From: Gerris lacustris
Lineage: Eukaryota; Arthropoda; Insecta; Hemiptera; Gerridae
Assembly (NCBI GenBank): GCA_951217055.1
Contig: OX578278.1
Coordinates: 41,513,115 to 41,577,114 of the forward strand
DNA length: 64,000 nt
Reading direction: 5' to 3'
Part shown: positions 11,100-23,914 of the stretch, piece after piece
How the letters are laid out: each line of letters opens with the position of its first letter
Position numbering within the stretch: position 1 is the first letter of the stretch
Translations under genes and position numbers: made by a program
Notes under the pieces: generated by a model
What the model saw: only the letters and a program-made list of their open reading frames with translations
What the model was told of the DNA's origin: nothing
Databases searched by the model: none

Positions 11100-11240
11100 A
11101 TATCAGAGACAGGCATTCTTTTAGACTGCTTTTGTATAGACTCAATGGACCTTAAACCTGTAGATCCATCGAAATCTTTATTTAGAATTTTGCGCCATCC
11201 CAATACTTTATCTTTATGTATACGATTTACAGGAGGAAGT
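11100..11240 (+). repeat. Fragment of CACAATACTTTCTC repeat family
   Basis: The order AGACTG..TTTGTATAGACTC, CTTAAACCTGTAGATCCATC, TTTTGCGCCATCCCAATACT matches the 3' portion of the family represented more completely at 15180-15592 and 54190-54808. Confidence 0.6.
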
Positions 11241-12073
11241 AAAAACGTAAAGCTGTTCTCTTAATTTCATATAGGAGAGGGGTTTAGTTATTTGGATGAT
11301 ATGGCACTAGTGCTGCTATCTCTGGACAAACTGAAGGAACTTGAAATTTCCTACCTCGTTCTCTTTCTCCTTAACAGATGGCTCTGCAGTCGTTACTTCT
11401 AGCAACAATTTTACATAGACGAATTTGTAGATCGAAGAGTTGATACTACTGCTAAATTCGTACAGATCATTTTTAATATCACCTATATGATTAAAAATAT
11501 AAACGGGTCCCATGTGTATTTCAACCTTTTGAGTGCAAGTATTGATTTACAATTAATATGGCCCCGCTAGAAATCGAACATGTCCAAACAATCAAACTTT
11601 CAATACCCAATGGGGACCCATTATTTTTATGGATTCTTTAAATTTTCAATTTATGTTATTACCTTATTTTATACTTTCGTGACCATTCGTCCTATCGCAG
11701 GTCACTAGGAAGCTATGGGCCATATTTTTTTTTAGGAAACGTACTCGACAAGGGCACGTTAAATTGCATCAAGCATTTCCCACCGTTGTTATCACTATTA
11801 TCATAAGACAGTTAAAATGACACAAAATGTTTAAAACTAATAAGAAAAAGTGAGACAATATCTCACCTAATTTTTTTTCCTAACATTAATTTGTGTCGCA
11901 CGAAAAACTAAAAGAGCGGAATTGATTTTAATGGTAAAAAAGCTCATTGTAGCTATAATGTTAAACCGCAGTCAAGGATTAAATATGTATGTAAATCATA
12001 TATTTTCTTATCCAATAAATTAAATAGTAATAGTAATTACAAATTAGTAAATACAAAGGTACGGTATTAGGTT
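11241..12073. repeat. Dispersed repeat related to 17220-17490
   Basis: Blocks such as TATGGCCCCGCTAGAAATCG, CTCGACAAGGGCACGTTAAA and TTATCACTATTATCATAAGA recur in diverged form at 17240-17480 (TATGGTCCCCGCTGAAATTA, TTCGACAAGGGAATGATAAA). Smaller pieces are near 50500 and inverted near 56040. The open frame at 11316-11513 (minus) shows no known domain. Confidence 0.5.
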
Positions 12074-12218
12074 TGTGGATACTTTATAATTTTCATTTTC
12101 TTAGTTATATTTTTGTTGATTTTTATTTAGTGTATTTTGATTGGGAGTATGTGGATACTTTATAATTTTCATTTTCTTAGTTATATTTTTGTTGATTTTT
12201 ATTTAGTGTATTTTGATT
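12074..12218 (+). repeat. Recent direct duplication, 76-bp period
   Basis: Two identical 69-bp copies at 12074-12142 and 12150-12218, both starting TGTGGATACTTTATAATTTT, are separated by 7 bp. The lack of any difference by eye points to a recent duplication. Confidence 0.9.
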
Positions 12219-13728
12219 ATTTCATTGTTTGTTTACAAATGTCAAAATATAAATATAGTTGATTGTCAGCTCTCAAACTGTTTAACACGCTTTTAATAGT
12301 AACTTTAGAACACGCATAATATATAGTACTAAAGAGTACCAAAGGTTGTTTGTATTAGTAAATACGATATAAACATTAATTTGTAACAATACGATAGCCT
12401 TGGTTAGTGGACCGTCAGGCGAAAACAAATTTTCATGTAAAGTAGTCGAAAAGTAAAGTATATTGAGATTTTTTCAATAAACTGATCAGTTTTTGCTCCT
12501 AGTCTAAGAGTTTTATTTTGAAAAATTAATCCTACCTGGCTGGGAATAGAAGCCTGAATTAAATGTGACTATAACTGAAATCAGTATAATTTACAATAAT
12601 AGTTGTTTTTTTTATAAAAACATCCATTTTGTTGTGAAATGAATAAAATTCTTAGAATTTGATATACAATTTTCAGTATTTACCAATACTCGGATATAAT
12701 TTAATGATTTTCTTTAATTATTAATAATTTAAGTATAATATTATAGTTTTCCTTAACTCTTACTCTTATATACGTATGCGTATGATATATACTAATTGGG
12801 TTTTATTGACTTACTTATTAAAACATAAAATTAATAAATGAGGTAAAAAAAATATATATGTATAACTTAATTTACTTAATTCTAATATCGTATTGTAAAG
12901 GCTTCGGTAATGTACCTCTTAATTAAAAAGATATATTGATATAGTAGGTATAACTTCCTGCTCTTGATGGAATTTTTAGAGAATACGCAACGTTATATGA
13001 CTCTTTGGCGATACCGTCTTTATTACCTTCCGTTAATCTCCTAAAATGAGTAAAATTAATTAACTTTTGTTAATTTCAGTTTGTTGTGCGTTATTATCGA
13101 TTAACTACGTCACATATTACTTGCCTTTTTTTATTACACTTTGTCATATCTAATATCTATAAATACGAGGTTTTTTACTATCGTATATTTTTGTTATACT
13201 TTATGGTTTAATGACACCGCCAATGAAAATTATCACGTTTTTAAATCTGTAACGAAATTTTAAATATGTTGTTGTTTTTTGTGACGTCATATTTTATTAT
13301 TATTACTTTATTTCTAATCAAAAGTAATAAACATCACTTTTTTACGGGGCTTTCGTGATAGTAAAAATGTAATTATTGTCGAGTCTTATTCAAAATTTGA
13401 TATCCTTGTCAGGTTGGGGAACCGGATTTGATTCCTTTGTATGATAGAGGGGCCATATTCGTTGTTACCCAGCATCAGGTAGTCGTCTCAGGTAGCATTC
13501 GCTGTTTGCCTAGCATAGAGGCAACTCAGTCTTCAATGAAAGTGGCGTCCGAAGGGAATCCTACAATATGACTGTTGGGAGTTGACACGCTGACCACGTG
13601 CCGCCCATCACTACAGATAGAGTGAAAAATCTATAGATTGTTGAGGAAAAATAATCCTACCCAGTGGGGAATCGAACCAAAACATACCAAACCAAATTTT
13701 GCTATTTATCTCAAAAACTAAGTATCCC
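12219..13728. other. AT-rich sequence, no gene; tRNA-like B box near 13665
   Basis: No open frame or domain was recognised. Near 13660, GTGGGGAATCGAACC is a reverse-strand pol III B box (GGTTCGATTCCCC), suggesting a tRNA-derived SINE remnant on the minus strand. A related but more decayed block lies near 12530. Confidence 0.45.
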
Positions 13729-13736
13729 CTGAAAGT

Positions 13737-14390
13737 TAGGGTGACCATAAGTAAGTTTGTCCAAAACGGGACAAAGAAATAACCGGGGGGGGGGGGGGGA
13801 GGATTTGAGGGAAAAATAACTGCATATTTTTACAGGCAAATTTTTATTTTAATTTTCACAAAATTAAAGTAAGAAGTAAAATACGAAACATTTTAGTAAA
13901 AATTGTTTACTCTCAATAGTCAGAACTAATAATAATTTTTATAAAAATTTAAAAAAAAAGTGAAAAAACTACTATGGTAAAATAACATAAAAATAGGAAG
14001 GTACGAATTACATATATCTTAAAATTCCCGATTTTAAAATATTAGGAACTTTTTAAAAATATCAGTAAACCTAGAATTCGAGGCGGATTTTTTTTCTCCA
14101 ATTTTAAAGTATTTAAAGCCGAAGAAGTTCGGCTTAAATTCGAATTACGGTAGTGACGAATCATCTGAATCGATAATAACTTTAAATTGACAATTACTCC
14201 AATTGAATAAATATTCACTAACATTGAAAACGTCTCATGGCGTACGGGACAGTTTTTCATTTTATCCAGATCTTCTGGATAAAATGTCCCTTTTCCCGAA
14301 AACGGGACATTTTTGGAAACCGTCGGGACGCCTTCAAAAGATTAAAAAAACGGGACTGTCCCGGCCAAAACGGGACGTATGGTCACCCTA
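13737..14390. mobile_element. hAT-type MITE, 654 bp
   Basis: The ends are TAGGGTGACCATAAGTAAG on the left and, in reverse complement, TAGGGTGACCATACGTCCCG on the right. An exact 8-bp duplication, CTGAAAGT, lies at 13729-13736 and 14391-14398. The subterminal regions are rich in the AACGGGACA motif in both orientations, and a G-run follows the left end. The interior is AT-rich with no transposase. Superfamily assignment rests on the 8-bp duplication and end sequence. Confidence 0.9.
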
Positions 14391-14398
14391 CTGAAAGT

Positions 14399-14815
14399 GC
14401 CTCAATTGGTATTTAACTGGACTACGATATACTCACTTTTAAGGAAATTTTCTCTCTTCGGCGGTGGCCTAGAATTCTAAAAGGTCTTTCCAGTTGCCAA
14501 CATGTAAGCTTAAGTCTGCATCTCTTGTTGGCTCGACCTCTCTAAGATACTCTGAGGCGTCCACACTTCAACATCAAAAAAAAGACCATTCTATAACTCA
14601 TCGGAGCTTCCTTCGACATATTCCTGATAGGGCCATACTAGCAAATTGTTCTTCTTTCTATAAAACAATAAATTAACAATGTTAATATATAGAATATAAA
14701 TTTTATATAATAATAAATAATAAATATATATATAATATATAATAATAAAGTTTATATTATAGAATATAAATGCAAAATTATTACAACTTTATTATTCATG
14801 ACCTATTAAGAGTTT
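14399..14815. other. AT-rich sequence, no gene recognised
   Basis: The right part (14690-14780) is a simple TATAATAA-rich tract. The open frame at 14494-14676 has no recognised domain. Confidence 0.5.
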
Positions 14816-15044
14816 TTTGGCAACAGCGGCAACACTCTCAAAAAAGATCCTTCCGAACATGAATACCAAATTTCAGTTCAGTAGCTCAGACTTTCTGACG
14901 TTGCAGGACCTCAGACTTTAGACTATAGACGAAAGAAAATAGAGAAATTTAAAAAATGCTTTTTTTAGTGGTTCAGGGACGCTTAAAACGTGTAAATTCA
15001 TTAAGATCAAATCTTCGCGCCATAAAAAAAAATATCTTTTAGGC
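14816..15044 (+). repeat. CACAATACTTTCTC repeat family, truncated copy
   Basis: It contains CCGAACATGAATACCAAATT, CTTAAAACGTGTAAATTCAT and TCTTCGCGCCAT, the same ordered blocks as the longer copies, but lacks the 3' hairpin. Confidence 0.65.
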
Positions 15045-15179
15045 TTCACATGTATCCACCAAACCATTATGGTTAATGGGAAAGCTCCCCAAAAATGTAT
15101 CCTCTTAACATAAACAACAAATATAAATTCAGAAGTTTAGGCTGCAGACGTATTAGACTACAGACAAAGCAGTCGGCCT

Positions 15180-15592
15180 GAGACAGCTCAGACTAACTTT
15201 CTAACATAATCTCGGCCCCAGATCCTAGAAACTTTTTTGTGATTTTCAGCAAAATTGATTTATTTTCATCAATATCTCGCAAACTAGATTTCTACCAGGA
15301 AAACAGCTTATATCGTTAGATCCGTATTTAAATGGACTACATTTTAGATTTTTAAAAATAAAAAAGTTGGAGCTCAAATTAATTTCTCTATTTCGCGAGG
15401 GGGTATGATTTTTCTGAACATGTATACCAAATTTCGTCAAAATCGGCCCAGTAATTTAGGCTCCAGGCGTCTGCACAGACGACAGACACACAGAGGTCTC
15501 AGGGGACCTTTAAAACGTGTAAATCCATCAAAATCACATAATCGAATTTTCGTGCCAAGACAATACTTTCTCTTTACATGAGAAAGTAAAAA
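15180..15592 (+). repeat. CACAATACTTTCTC repeat family, long copy
   Basis: Ordered blocks are AATATCTCGCAAACTAGATT, GCTTATATCGTTAGATCCGT, TGAACATGTATACCAAATTT, GGCTCCAGGCGTCTGCACAG and CGTGTAAATCCATCAAAATC. The 3' end is AATACTTTCTCTTTACATGA followed by GAAAGTA. The last 25 bp form a hairpin (TACTTTCTC paired with GAGAAAGTA). The same blocks recur at 54390-54808 and, inverted, at 20455-20700. Confidence 0.85.
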
Positions 15593-17222
15593 AATATATT
15601 TAAACAAACAAACACTCTACTCTTGTTCAGGGGATCTTGAAATGTTTATATTTGTTAAAATCGAAACTTTGCGCCATCATATTTTATTCTCTTAATTTAC
15701 TATCCAATTATACAAAATATGGTACTTCTTTAGATCGTTACTTGCCTATGTTTCTTATAGAATATATATTATGAATATAATGATTTATACAATCGTTTGT
15801 CTAAATAACTATTATGACAAAGGAAAACTCTAAGGTACTTTGGGAAAAAGAAAACAACAGAAGTGTGATCACTTCTGGTTTTATGAGGGGAGTAACAGTC
15901 TAAGGATGAACATTGCGAGCACCTTCTTTAGATTGTTACTTCCTTTTCCTTCTGGTTGTTTATAAGGGGATAAACAGTTTAAAGAAGTGCCCAAAATCTG
16001 TAGTTTGTAATTATATATATTTGAAATATAGGGAAGGTTATCTTACTTTAGGCACAGCAAAAGTCAACTATCGCTGAAAATTCTAATATGCTAGCTAGTG
16101 AAGGTTGCTAAAATATTATTTACCACCAGCAGGAAGAACAAGTGAACTTTCCTCCCAAGTTTACAGGGATGTGCAAGTTACTCATTGCACCCGGTCGGGT
16201 TATACAGGGAGTAATAAAAAAATAAGGGAATCGTGAACTTTCATGATTGCCTCCAGTGTTGTCCTAGATAAAGCACAAGTAAATAAGGTTGGTGCTAATA
16301 AACATTTCATTTACTTACTTTTTTTTAATGTCTAAATCTAAATCTATAATGTCATCTTCACGCATGTCATGTAACCTCCACAACGGCTGCCATCAGTAAA
16401 ACAAACATACAAGTTAAAAGTGAAATCATAATTTCTAAATGTAGATCAACTAATCCATATTTATGTGAATACATCAGTTGTCAATACCATTCAATACACA
16501 ACTCAGCTTCCAGCTTATTCTCCCATTTAATTTTAGCTTTGAAATTCAAATAATTACTGTCTATAATAATTTAATTTTAACGTGATTAAACTATTTAGAG
16601 AATTGTTAATATTATATTTAACTATTATTTTTGTTTTAAATAAATATCAAAAATATGTATTTTTTGTTGAATAAAATAATTTAAAATTAAAATCTTTTCA
16701 CCTTTTTCTCCCTTCTGGAAGTAAAATCTTGTATGGACCTCGGGAGTAAAAATCACTTGCACCCTCACAATAATTAACTCCCTCGGCTCCGCTCAGGTTG
16801 CAATCACTTACTTTACTCCCTTGGTGCGTAAATAACTATTCCAAGCCCCGCTCTGTCAAGTAATATCACATAATATAATTCTCTCTCTCTGGAATTATGC
16901 TGAGAACAATGTCCAATGTACATAACAGTCCAAAGGAAACTTCATCTGCTACCAACTACCTATTATATGAGACAAAAAGAAAACCTTTATAATATTTTTA
17001 CCCAGGTAATAAATCGAAGAAATTTAAAATAAATGTCTAATATTTGAATTTAAATTTGTTAAAGATAATTAAGTAATAATTATCAAATTAACTTTCCAAA
17101 AAACAATTTTACAGCTTCAACGAATAAGGCTTTGCATTAGAAACTATAATTTTCCGCCATACATTTTATTATGATTAAGGAAAAGTATGTATGTCTTTTT
17201 GCTGAGGAAAATCTAGTTTTGT
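15593..17222. other. No gene; repeat fragments and CTCGG-type motifs
   Basis: A short further copy of the CACAATACTTTCTC family lies at about 15630-15695. Blocks GGTACTTCTTTAGATCGTTA (15720) and GCACCTTCTTTAGATTGTTA (15920) are diverged repeats of each other. At 16690-16850, ACTCCCTCGGCTCCGCTCAG and neighbouring GGAGTAAAA motifs match the family better seen at 36420-36970. No coding sequence was recognised. Confidence 0.5.
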
Positions 17223-17490
17223 GAGATATTGATTACAAAATAAATATGGTCCCCGCTGAAATTAACAAACACCTGTAAACATTATAAATATGTTTAATAA
17301 TAAATTAATTGAATTAGATATTACGGTCCTTAAATTTAGTGTCAGATTAATAGCATATATGAAAATATACGCTTGAGTTAGTCTGACCGATTTCTTTAAA
17401 AAACTTATTCGACAAGGGAATGATAAATTATAACCATTACTATCATAGGTATCACTTATCAGCATAAGAACGTTAAAATTACTCGAAAGG
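17223..17490. repeat. Dispersed repeat, second copy of 11241-12073 family
   Basis: Shares TATGGTCCCCGCTGAAATTA, TTCGACAAGGGAATGATAAA and TACTATCATAGGTATCACTT with the copy at about 11555-11815, in the same order and orientation. Confidence 0.55.
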
Positions 17491-17721
17491 TCTAAAGAAA
17501 TCGTGAGATTACATTTCAGCGTTTGCCAAGTGTGTTTTTAAAAACCTAAAATCACGTGTATCTATTATGAGGAAGTTATTTTCCTTAGATGTTGTATAGT
17601 AACAGTTAAACGTTTCTTTTTGTGGTCTATTGGTCAAATCCTGCTAAATCACTCGTTGATGAAGTCTGGGACGACTCATCGGTTTGAGAACCTAGGGCCC
17701 TCATTTGCATGAAAGGAAAAA

Positions 17722-18300
<579 letters not shown>

Positions 18301-18330
18301 TAAGTTGATAAGTAATTATGTAATTACTAA

Positions 18331-19715
18331 CAGGCCCGTTTTAGACGTTCACTGCGCCCTGGGCACCCCGCCACGATGCGCCCCCCCCCCCCCTTACTTG
18401 CATACTTATACAAATAATATGTTTAATATAATAATATTGGACTTGTACAAAAAAAATTAATAATAATAAATAATTATACATAATAATTATTTATAAATTA
18501 AATTAATTATTTTATTTTGGAGTTCTTTTCTTGGTGTAACGAATATTGGGTTATCGAAATATTAATTTAATCGAATATTAATTTAATCACTATAATATCC
18601 AAACTAATTACTAATAGTCCAGGAGATAGCGTGCAAAAAAGTGTGACTAACATCAAGTTAGAATTTTGTGTATAGTAAATCTTTTAGTGCCATAAATAGG
18701 TCGTCGGCTAAGTTCGTCTGCGGGACATAGCTTGGCAATAGGTATTTGAAAAAAAAAACCGGTGGAGAGCGGCCATGTCCTACCCTTTTTGGTGGACAAT
18801 GTTATTTTCATGATCCTAAGTACGAACTTAGTAGACCAATAATCAAGTTGATGGTACTATGTCACTTAATAGATGAGTTAGTCAAATATTACTCCAAATC
18901 AAAGACTTCACCTATCAAGTGACAAGCTACCATAAACTTAATGTTTGGTCTACTAACTTATTTCGTACTCAGGATCATGAAAATCACATTGTCCACCAAA
19001 AAGGGCGGAACATGGCCGCTCTCCACCGGTTAATTTTTTTCAAATGTCTATTGCCAAGCTACGTACCGCAGACGAACTTAGCTGACCACATATTCTTAAA
19101 AGGCACCACAAGATATTTACTTGTACACAAAATTCTATCTTGATGTTTGTTAGACACTTTTTTGCACGCTATCTCCCGGACTATAAATAATAATAATACC
19201 TACTTCATAATAAATACTTATGATAATACAAAAATTATCAGATGAAACAATGTTGGGTATTCGGCGAACACCGCGTGTGTTCGCCACCAGTATTCGTACT
19301 GGTGGATCCACCAGTATTCGATTGCCTTTTTTTCTTGCTTTTGCTCTGGCAAAATCGGAATAGTTTATTTCTAACGGTGCGTCGCTTTGCGTGCATAATA
19401 ACAATAACAGTAAACTATTCAGTTTGTCTTTATGCATTGTAGTCCTATTCACTGATTTTATTACGTTAAGACCTGAAAAGCTCCTCTCCGCCGGGCTGTT
19501 GGTTACTGGGAGAGTTAGTTATATGCTAAGGTTATGTATAGTATAAGGGATATTTGGTTTACTTTAAACATTCTCATTTTTATATTTTTTGCCCTTGCAA
19601 TGTTTAGCGGGGCACGGGTCCCCCCCCCCCCCCCCATAACCTTTTGAGTTGCGCCCTAAACCTCTTGCGCCCCTGGGCACGTGCCCATGGTGCCCCTATA
19701 GTTAAATCGGCCCTG
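18331..19715. mobile_element. hAT-type element, 1385 bp
   Basis: The left end is CAGGCCCGTTTTAGACG and the right end in reverse complement is CAGGGCCGATTTAACTATAG. The exact 8-bp duplication ATTACTAA lies at 18323-18330 and 19716-19723. C-runs sit about 50-100 bp inside each end, with GCGCCC-type motifs around them. No transposase is present, and the centre is occupied by a nested foldback element (18617-19181). Near 19252-19320 there are further perfect short hairpins (GGCGAACAC paired with GTGTTCGCC; CCACCAGTA paired with TACTGGTGG). Confidence 0.9.
18617..19181. mobile_element. Nested foldback MITE, 565 bp, TA target
   Basis: The ends are GTCCAGGAGATAGCGTGCAA and the reverse complement of TTGCACGCTATCTCCCGGAC, flanked by TA on both sides (18615-18616, 19182-19183). 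Pairing continues inward over about 250 bp per arm, including ACCGGTGGAGAGCGGCCATG against CATGGCCGCTCTCCACCGGT. Almost the whole element is one diverged palindrome. TA flanks suggest a Tc1/mariner-type origin, but the superfamily is inferred. Confidence 0.8.
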
Positions 19716-20109
19716 ATTACTAATAATTGATTCAGATAAGAAATTATGTAAAATATAATATGTAAGTATGTAATTCCTAATCGTTGATTGAGATAAGCAC
19801 CTAATTATGTAATTAGATATGTAGCTTTTAATTATTCAGTTAATGAATTATTTATATTAGATTACCAACGTATCTTTCTCCGAGATAAATGATTATGTAA
19901 TACTTTTATTATAAATATAAAGGTATACAATTGCTAGTTATTGATTGAGATAAGTGATTATGTAATTAATAATTACTGATTGAAATAAGTGATTTGGTTT
20001 GTAAGCGTATAATTAAAGATATGCAGTTACGAATTAGGTATGTAATTAATAAATATTGATTGAGATAAGCTATTATGATATTGTTTAATTAAATTATGTA
20101 AAAGATTAA

Positions 20110-20454
20110 ATTATAAATTTGTATAAAAGTAAAAACATAATACAATAATTACCGTACTGGAACAATATTTCTATTAGTCCTTTTTTATAGCGCGTTGACT
20201 ATACGCACGTGGGTCGTTCACGAGTTAAACTTTTTATAATGTTTGTCTGCAATTATCTTCGTTAATAGTTAAATCCGGTTTTTTTCGTGATTATTTATAC
20301 AAATACATTTACCTTTATATAAATACTTTTTTATCAACCATTATTATTTTTTATATTTTCTTTCACTTTTTCCTTTTTTTGTCTTTATTTTATTTATTAA
20401 CTGTTTTACGAGGTCGTTCGACATTTGTTTATTTATACCTGATTTTTTTACTTT
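20110..20454. other. AT-rich sequence, no gene recognised
   Basis: I see no domain, repeat boundary or RNA gene here. Confidence 0.5.
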
Positions 20455-20700
20455 CTAGTGAATAGAGGAAGTATTGTGATGGTGCAAAATTTCGATTTTG
20501 ATGGATTTAAACGTTTTGAGATCCCCTGAGTCCAAAAAAACGGTTCCGACGATTTTGATTAAAAAAATTCTAAAATGTATAGGTCATTTAAATACGAATC
20601 TAATGATATAAGCCGTTTTCCTGAGATACATCTGGTTTCTGATATATTGATGAAAATTTCAAGATAAAAAGAACTTTTTATATACTACGTTTTTAAATTT
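20455..20700 (-). repeat. CACAATACTTTCTC repeat family, minus copy
   Basis: On the plus strand the order is AGGAAGTATTGTGATGG, TTTCGATTTTGATGGATTTA, GAGATCCCCTGAGTCC, CGGTTCCGACGATTTTGAT, ATATAAGCCGTTTTCCTGAG. This is the reverse complement of the blocks at 54400-54790. Confidence 0.8.
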
Positions 20701-21716
20701 TCTGTTGAATCGTATGTAATGTTGATAATATAATTGTTATTGTTATATAATATATAATGTTAGTGAAAAAAAAAATAGTTCCGAATTTATTTACTTCACA
20801 TAAATGACAACCATCCAGAGAGCTGATCTTAAACCTATAAAAGGATAAATCTTTGTACAACGGATCTCCCCGACACCAAATCTAAAGCATGCCATCGACA
20901 TAATATTTGAAATAATATAATCGATATTTCCTGTTTTGCTGTCATTCAATGTTTATCTATCACAAATTTGAGACCCGTCAAAATGAAGATTGCGTAAATA
21001 TTGGATATGGCAAAACAAATAAAATAACTTGCGGATTTTTTCCGAACTAACTTTCCGCTCAGCAAAATGTGCTGAAAACTAATTAAATTCTGCTGAAAGA
21101 TGGCTAAAAGTATTAAAATAATGCATTGTCATCGTGATCTGAGCTAAAAGTTTCAAATGTCTAGCTATTCGGGAAGTTAGTTAGAAATCGATTGCCAGAT
21201 TTGTACCGGACAAACAAACAAACAAACAAGAATGCAAGCTAATAAAAACGTAGTAAAAACGTAGTAAAATAAATCTGATTTTGTTGAAAATCGTAAACAA
21301 CCACCTGTTGATCGCTTTTTAATTTATTTTTTTTAAATAATTTAAATGAGATATTGTAAAATTTAAATAAAGTTTTAACAGTATGATAGCCGTTTTACTT
21401 TTATTTATTTATTTATTTTTTTTTTTGTTTTTCAATGTCCGAATTTGAATTGAAAAATATATTCCTACATGTTAAGATATTGTAGGGGCCATTGAAAATA
21501 GAACTGACAGTGGCCTATTTGTGTTAAATGTCTGTCTTGCCAGCATCAGAAGCCCAGAAAATTCAGTTATGAGTGTAATGGATGACAAATGCTGAATAAA
21601 TCAAAGTCAAATCAACCTGCTAGGCTTGATAAAGTCGGCATATGTCCATAATGTTTAAAACTGAAAGCGCTCAGTAATGATATTTCAGATTCTTGAGTTT
21701 AGAATACACATGACAG
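20701..21716. other. No gene; (CAAA)n-containing repeat-like sequence
   Basis: ACCGGACAAACAAACAAACA near 21208 is a short CAAA tract within sequence resembling the non-coding, GTCAG/TATA-ended repeats elsewhere in the window. T-rich tracts lie near 21320 and 21400. No coding evidence was seen. Confidence 0.4.
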
Positions 21717-21972
21717 TAGTGGCGTAACTATGGGCCACGGACCTCGTTGCGGGCGGATCCCCTGTACCAGGGGGCTCCCAAACTAATGGCGAAGGGGGCT
21801 TTAGAGGAAAATAAAATCTTTCCAAATAAAAAATTTCCTCTTAGAGGAAAATAAAATCCTACTAGCTTGGAGTATTATACTATTATTCTTTTTTTGCTCA
21901 TCAATTTTATTTTGGCGGGGCTCCCCGAAAAGTTCTTGAGGGAGGGCCCCCAATGTTCTAGCTACGCCACTG
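21717..21972. mobile_element. Small hAT-type MITE, 256 bp
   Basis: The left end is TAGTGGCGTAACTATGGGCC and the right end in reverse complement is CAGTGGCGTAGCTAGAACAT. The flanks CATGACAG and TGTGACAG (21709-21716, 21973-21980) match at 6 of 8 positions, consistent with an old 8-bp duplication. The inside holds GGGGGC-rich subterminal sequence. Confidence 0.75.
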
Positions 21973-23900
21973 TGTGACAGTATATATAAACCATTAAATG
22001 TATTGTTTTTAATGTGATTATCAATTCACCATAGTATATTTATAAATATCAAAATTTTAATTATTAATATTTATAGCTATAGAAGTACGTTGAAGTTTAA
22101 AATACTTATCACGTGGTGATATTAATTGCTGTGAAAATAATTGCCTTTTTAAATTCAAAGGTAATACTTATTTGTTCATAATATGTTTGTTTACCTCTTG
22201 TGTAACTATAATGGTAAATTGTGTCAGCCAAACTTAAAGTCATTAAAGCTGCTACAAAATGCTGAGTTGAATGTCGACATAAGTTATGTACATAATGTTC
22301 CATTATTTTGTTTGACACATTTTAGCATGTATTCAATAAATTGTATGTATCTTCTAAATAAGCTACTGGTTGTAGATACATTAAGTGCTATGATAACAAA
22401 AATTAATTTTCAATTTATTATATACCTTCACACTTTTCTAAAATAGTGATAATTTCTAAAAAACGGGTTTTTCTTTTAATCAATGTGAGTTTGTGTACTT
22501 TTTGTAAAGCTATACCTACCACAAAAAATAAAAATCTCTTCAATGGCGGACACGCTCAAAACACAATTTAATTTAAAATTACTCACTTTAAAATATAAAT
22601 CTACGGAATACATCGGAATACCCATCCGCTGTAACCGTAGCCAAATGCGGTATTCTTTACTATTTTTCCAAAAATCACTTAGGTACTACCTAATAAATCT
22701 TGTTTTACTCGTACACGATGGTACCTAAAAATGCCACCTATATATTACTATGAATTCCCTTAATATTTATTCCAAGGCGGTATTTTTAATCTATTTTTTT
22801 ATTATTTTTATTTTATGCAATATTGTTTTTCCTTTTCGGAAAATAAATTGAATAACAATGCAAGTGTAAAAATGCTGGCTCATGAGGTAATTATTTTGCT
22901 CTTCTAAATTATTTTGAATCAAATAGAAACACATTTGTTTTAGTTCGTGTCCATCCCAAGCAGTTAATAATATCTTATCAGTTTTGTTTTTAGTATGTTG
23001 TAATGTTCATTACTACTACAGTTTTAATATTGTGATATTTGTGTTGTAAATATTGTGAAAGTTTTACAAGCAAATCATATAACAAATCAATCAAACATTT
23101 ATTTTTATTGGAATAAATGTGGCTGTCTTAGGTTGGCAATAACAAATGAGGCGTCGGGGCACTACTCGATTATATAAAGGATTTGTATAAGCCCTTCAGC
23201 TGGTCTATAAGTCTTTACGGGCGGTTGAGCCAATGAGTTAGTTTAAAAGAATCAGTTAAATAATATTAAATGAGCAAAAATGGTTGAAATTAATGTGGGA
23301 CCTTTAGACTAATTTCTACTAACCATCTTTTTTATGAGTACTTTTAAATATATAGGTGTAAAGTAAATAAAATGGTTGTTTGTGAAGTCCCACGTAAAAA
23401 TGGTTTCGTTGGTATTGTGAACATGAAATTAGTTAGAATAAGGGGGGGGGGGGAGGAACATGTTGATGCTTTTTGACAAAATGGCGTGGAAAATTAAACA
23501 ATTTACACAAAAGTTTTATATTTGTTTAATCTACTCTATAATACTTTTTATTTAATACCCCTCTCAAAATTCAATTATTTTTTTCGCGTGACATACATTT
23601 TTTCGGCTTATTCGGTTCCCAGATAATCAGATCATCATGTTTTCAAACATTAAAATTTTAATCTTTGACAAAATGGCATACAAATTTAAATACTATCCAC
23701 AAGTGTTATAAATTTTTAAAAAAATATTTGTTTCGCGTGAAATGAATTTGAACAGCAGATACTTTTGAGTTCACTATATTTTTCCTGTGTGCGTCAAAAC
23801 GATCTTTAATACTGCAAAATTTTCTATGGTAGGTACATAATATCTCTTTTGAAGCAAAAGTTATTGAAGCCGTACAGAGTGACAGACAGATACAGAAACG
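21973..23900. other. AT-rich sequence, no gene recognised
   Basis: Open frames at 22183-22446 and 22543-22728 have no recognisable domain and normal AT-rich composition. A G-run lies at about 23443-23453. The block CAAACATTTATTTTTATTGG at 23091 resembles one near 7540, inside the 3.25 kb hAT element, and may be a shared repeat. Confidence 0.45.
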
Positions 23901-23914
23901 GAACTATAAGGGTT

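Noticed and set aside
22183..22728. Two open frames of 61-87 residues
   Set aside because: Low-complexity, AT-driven translations without motifs.
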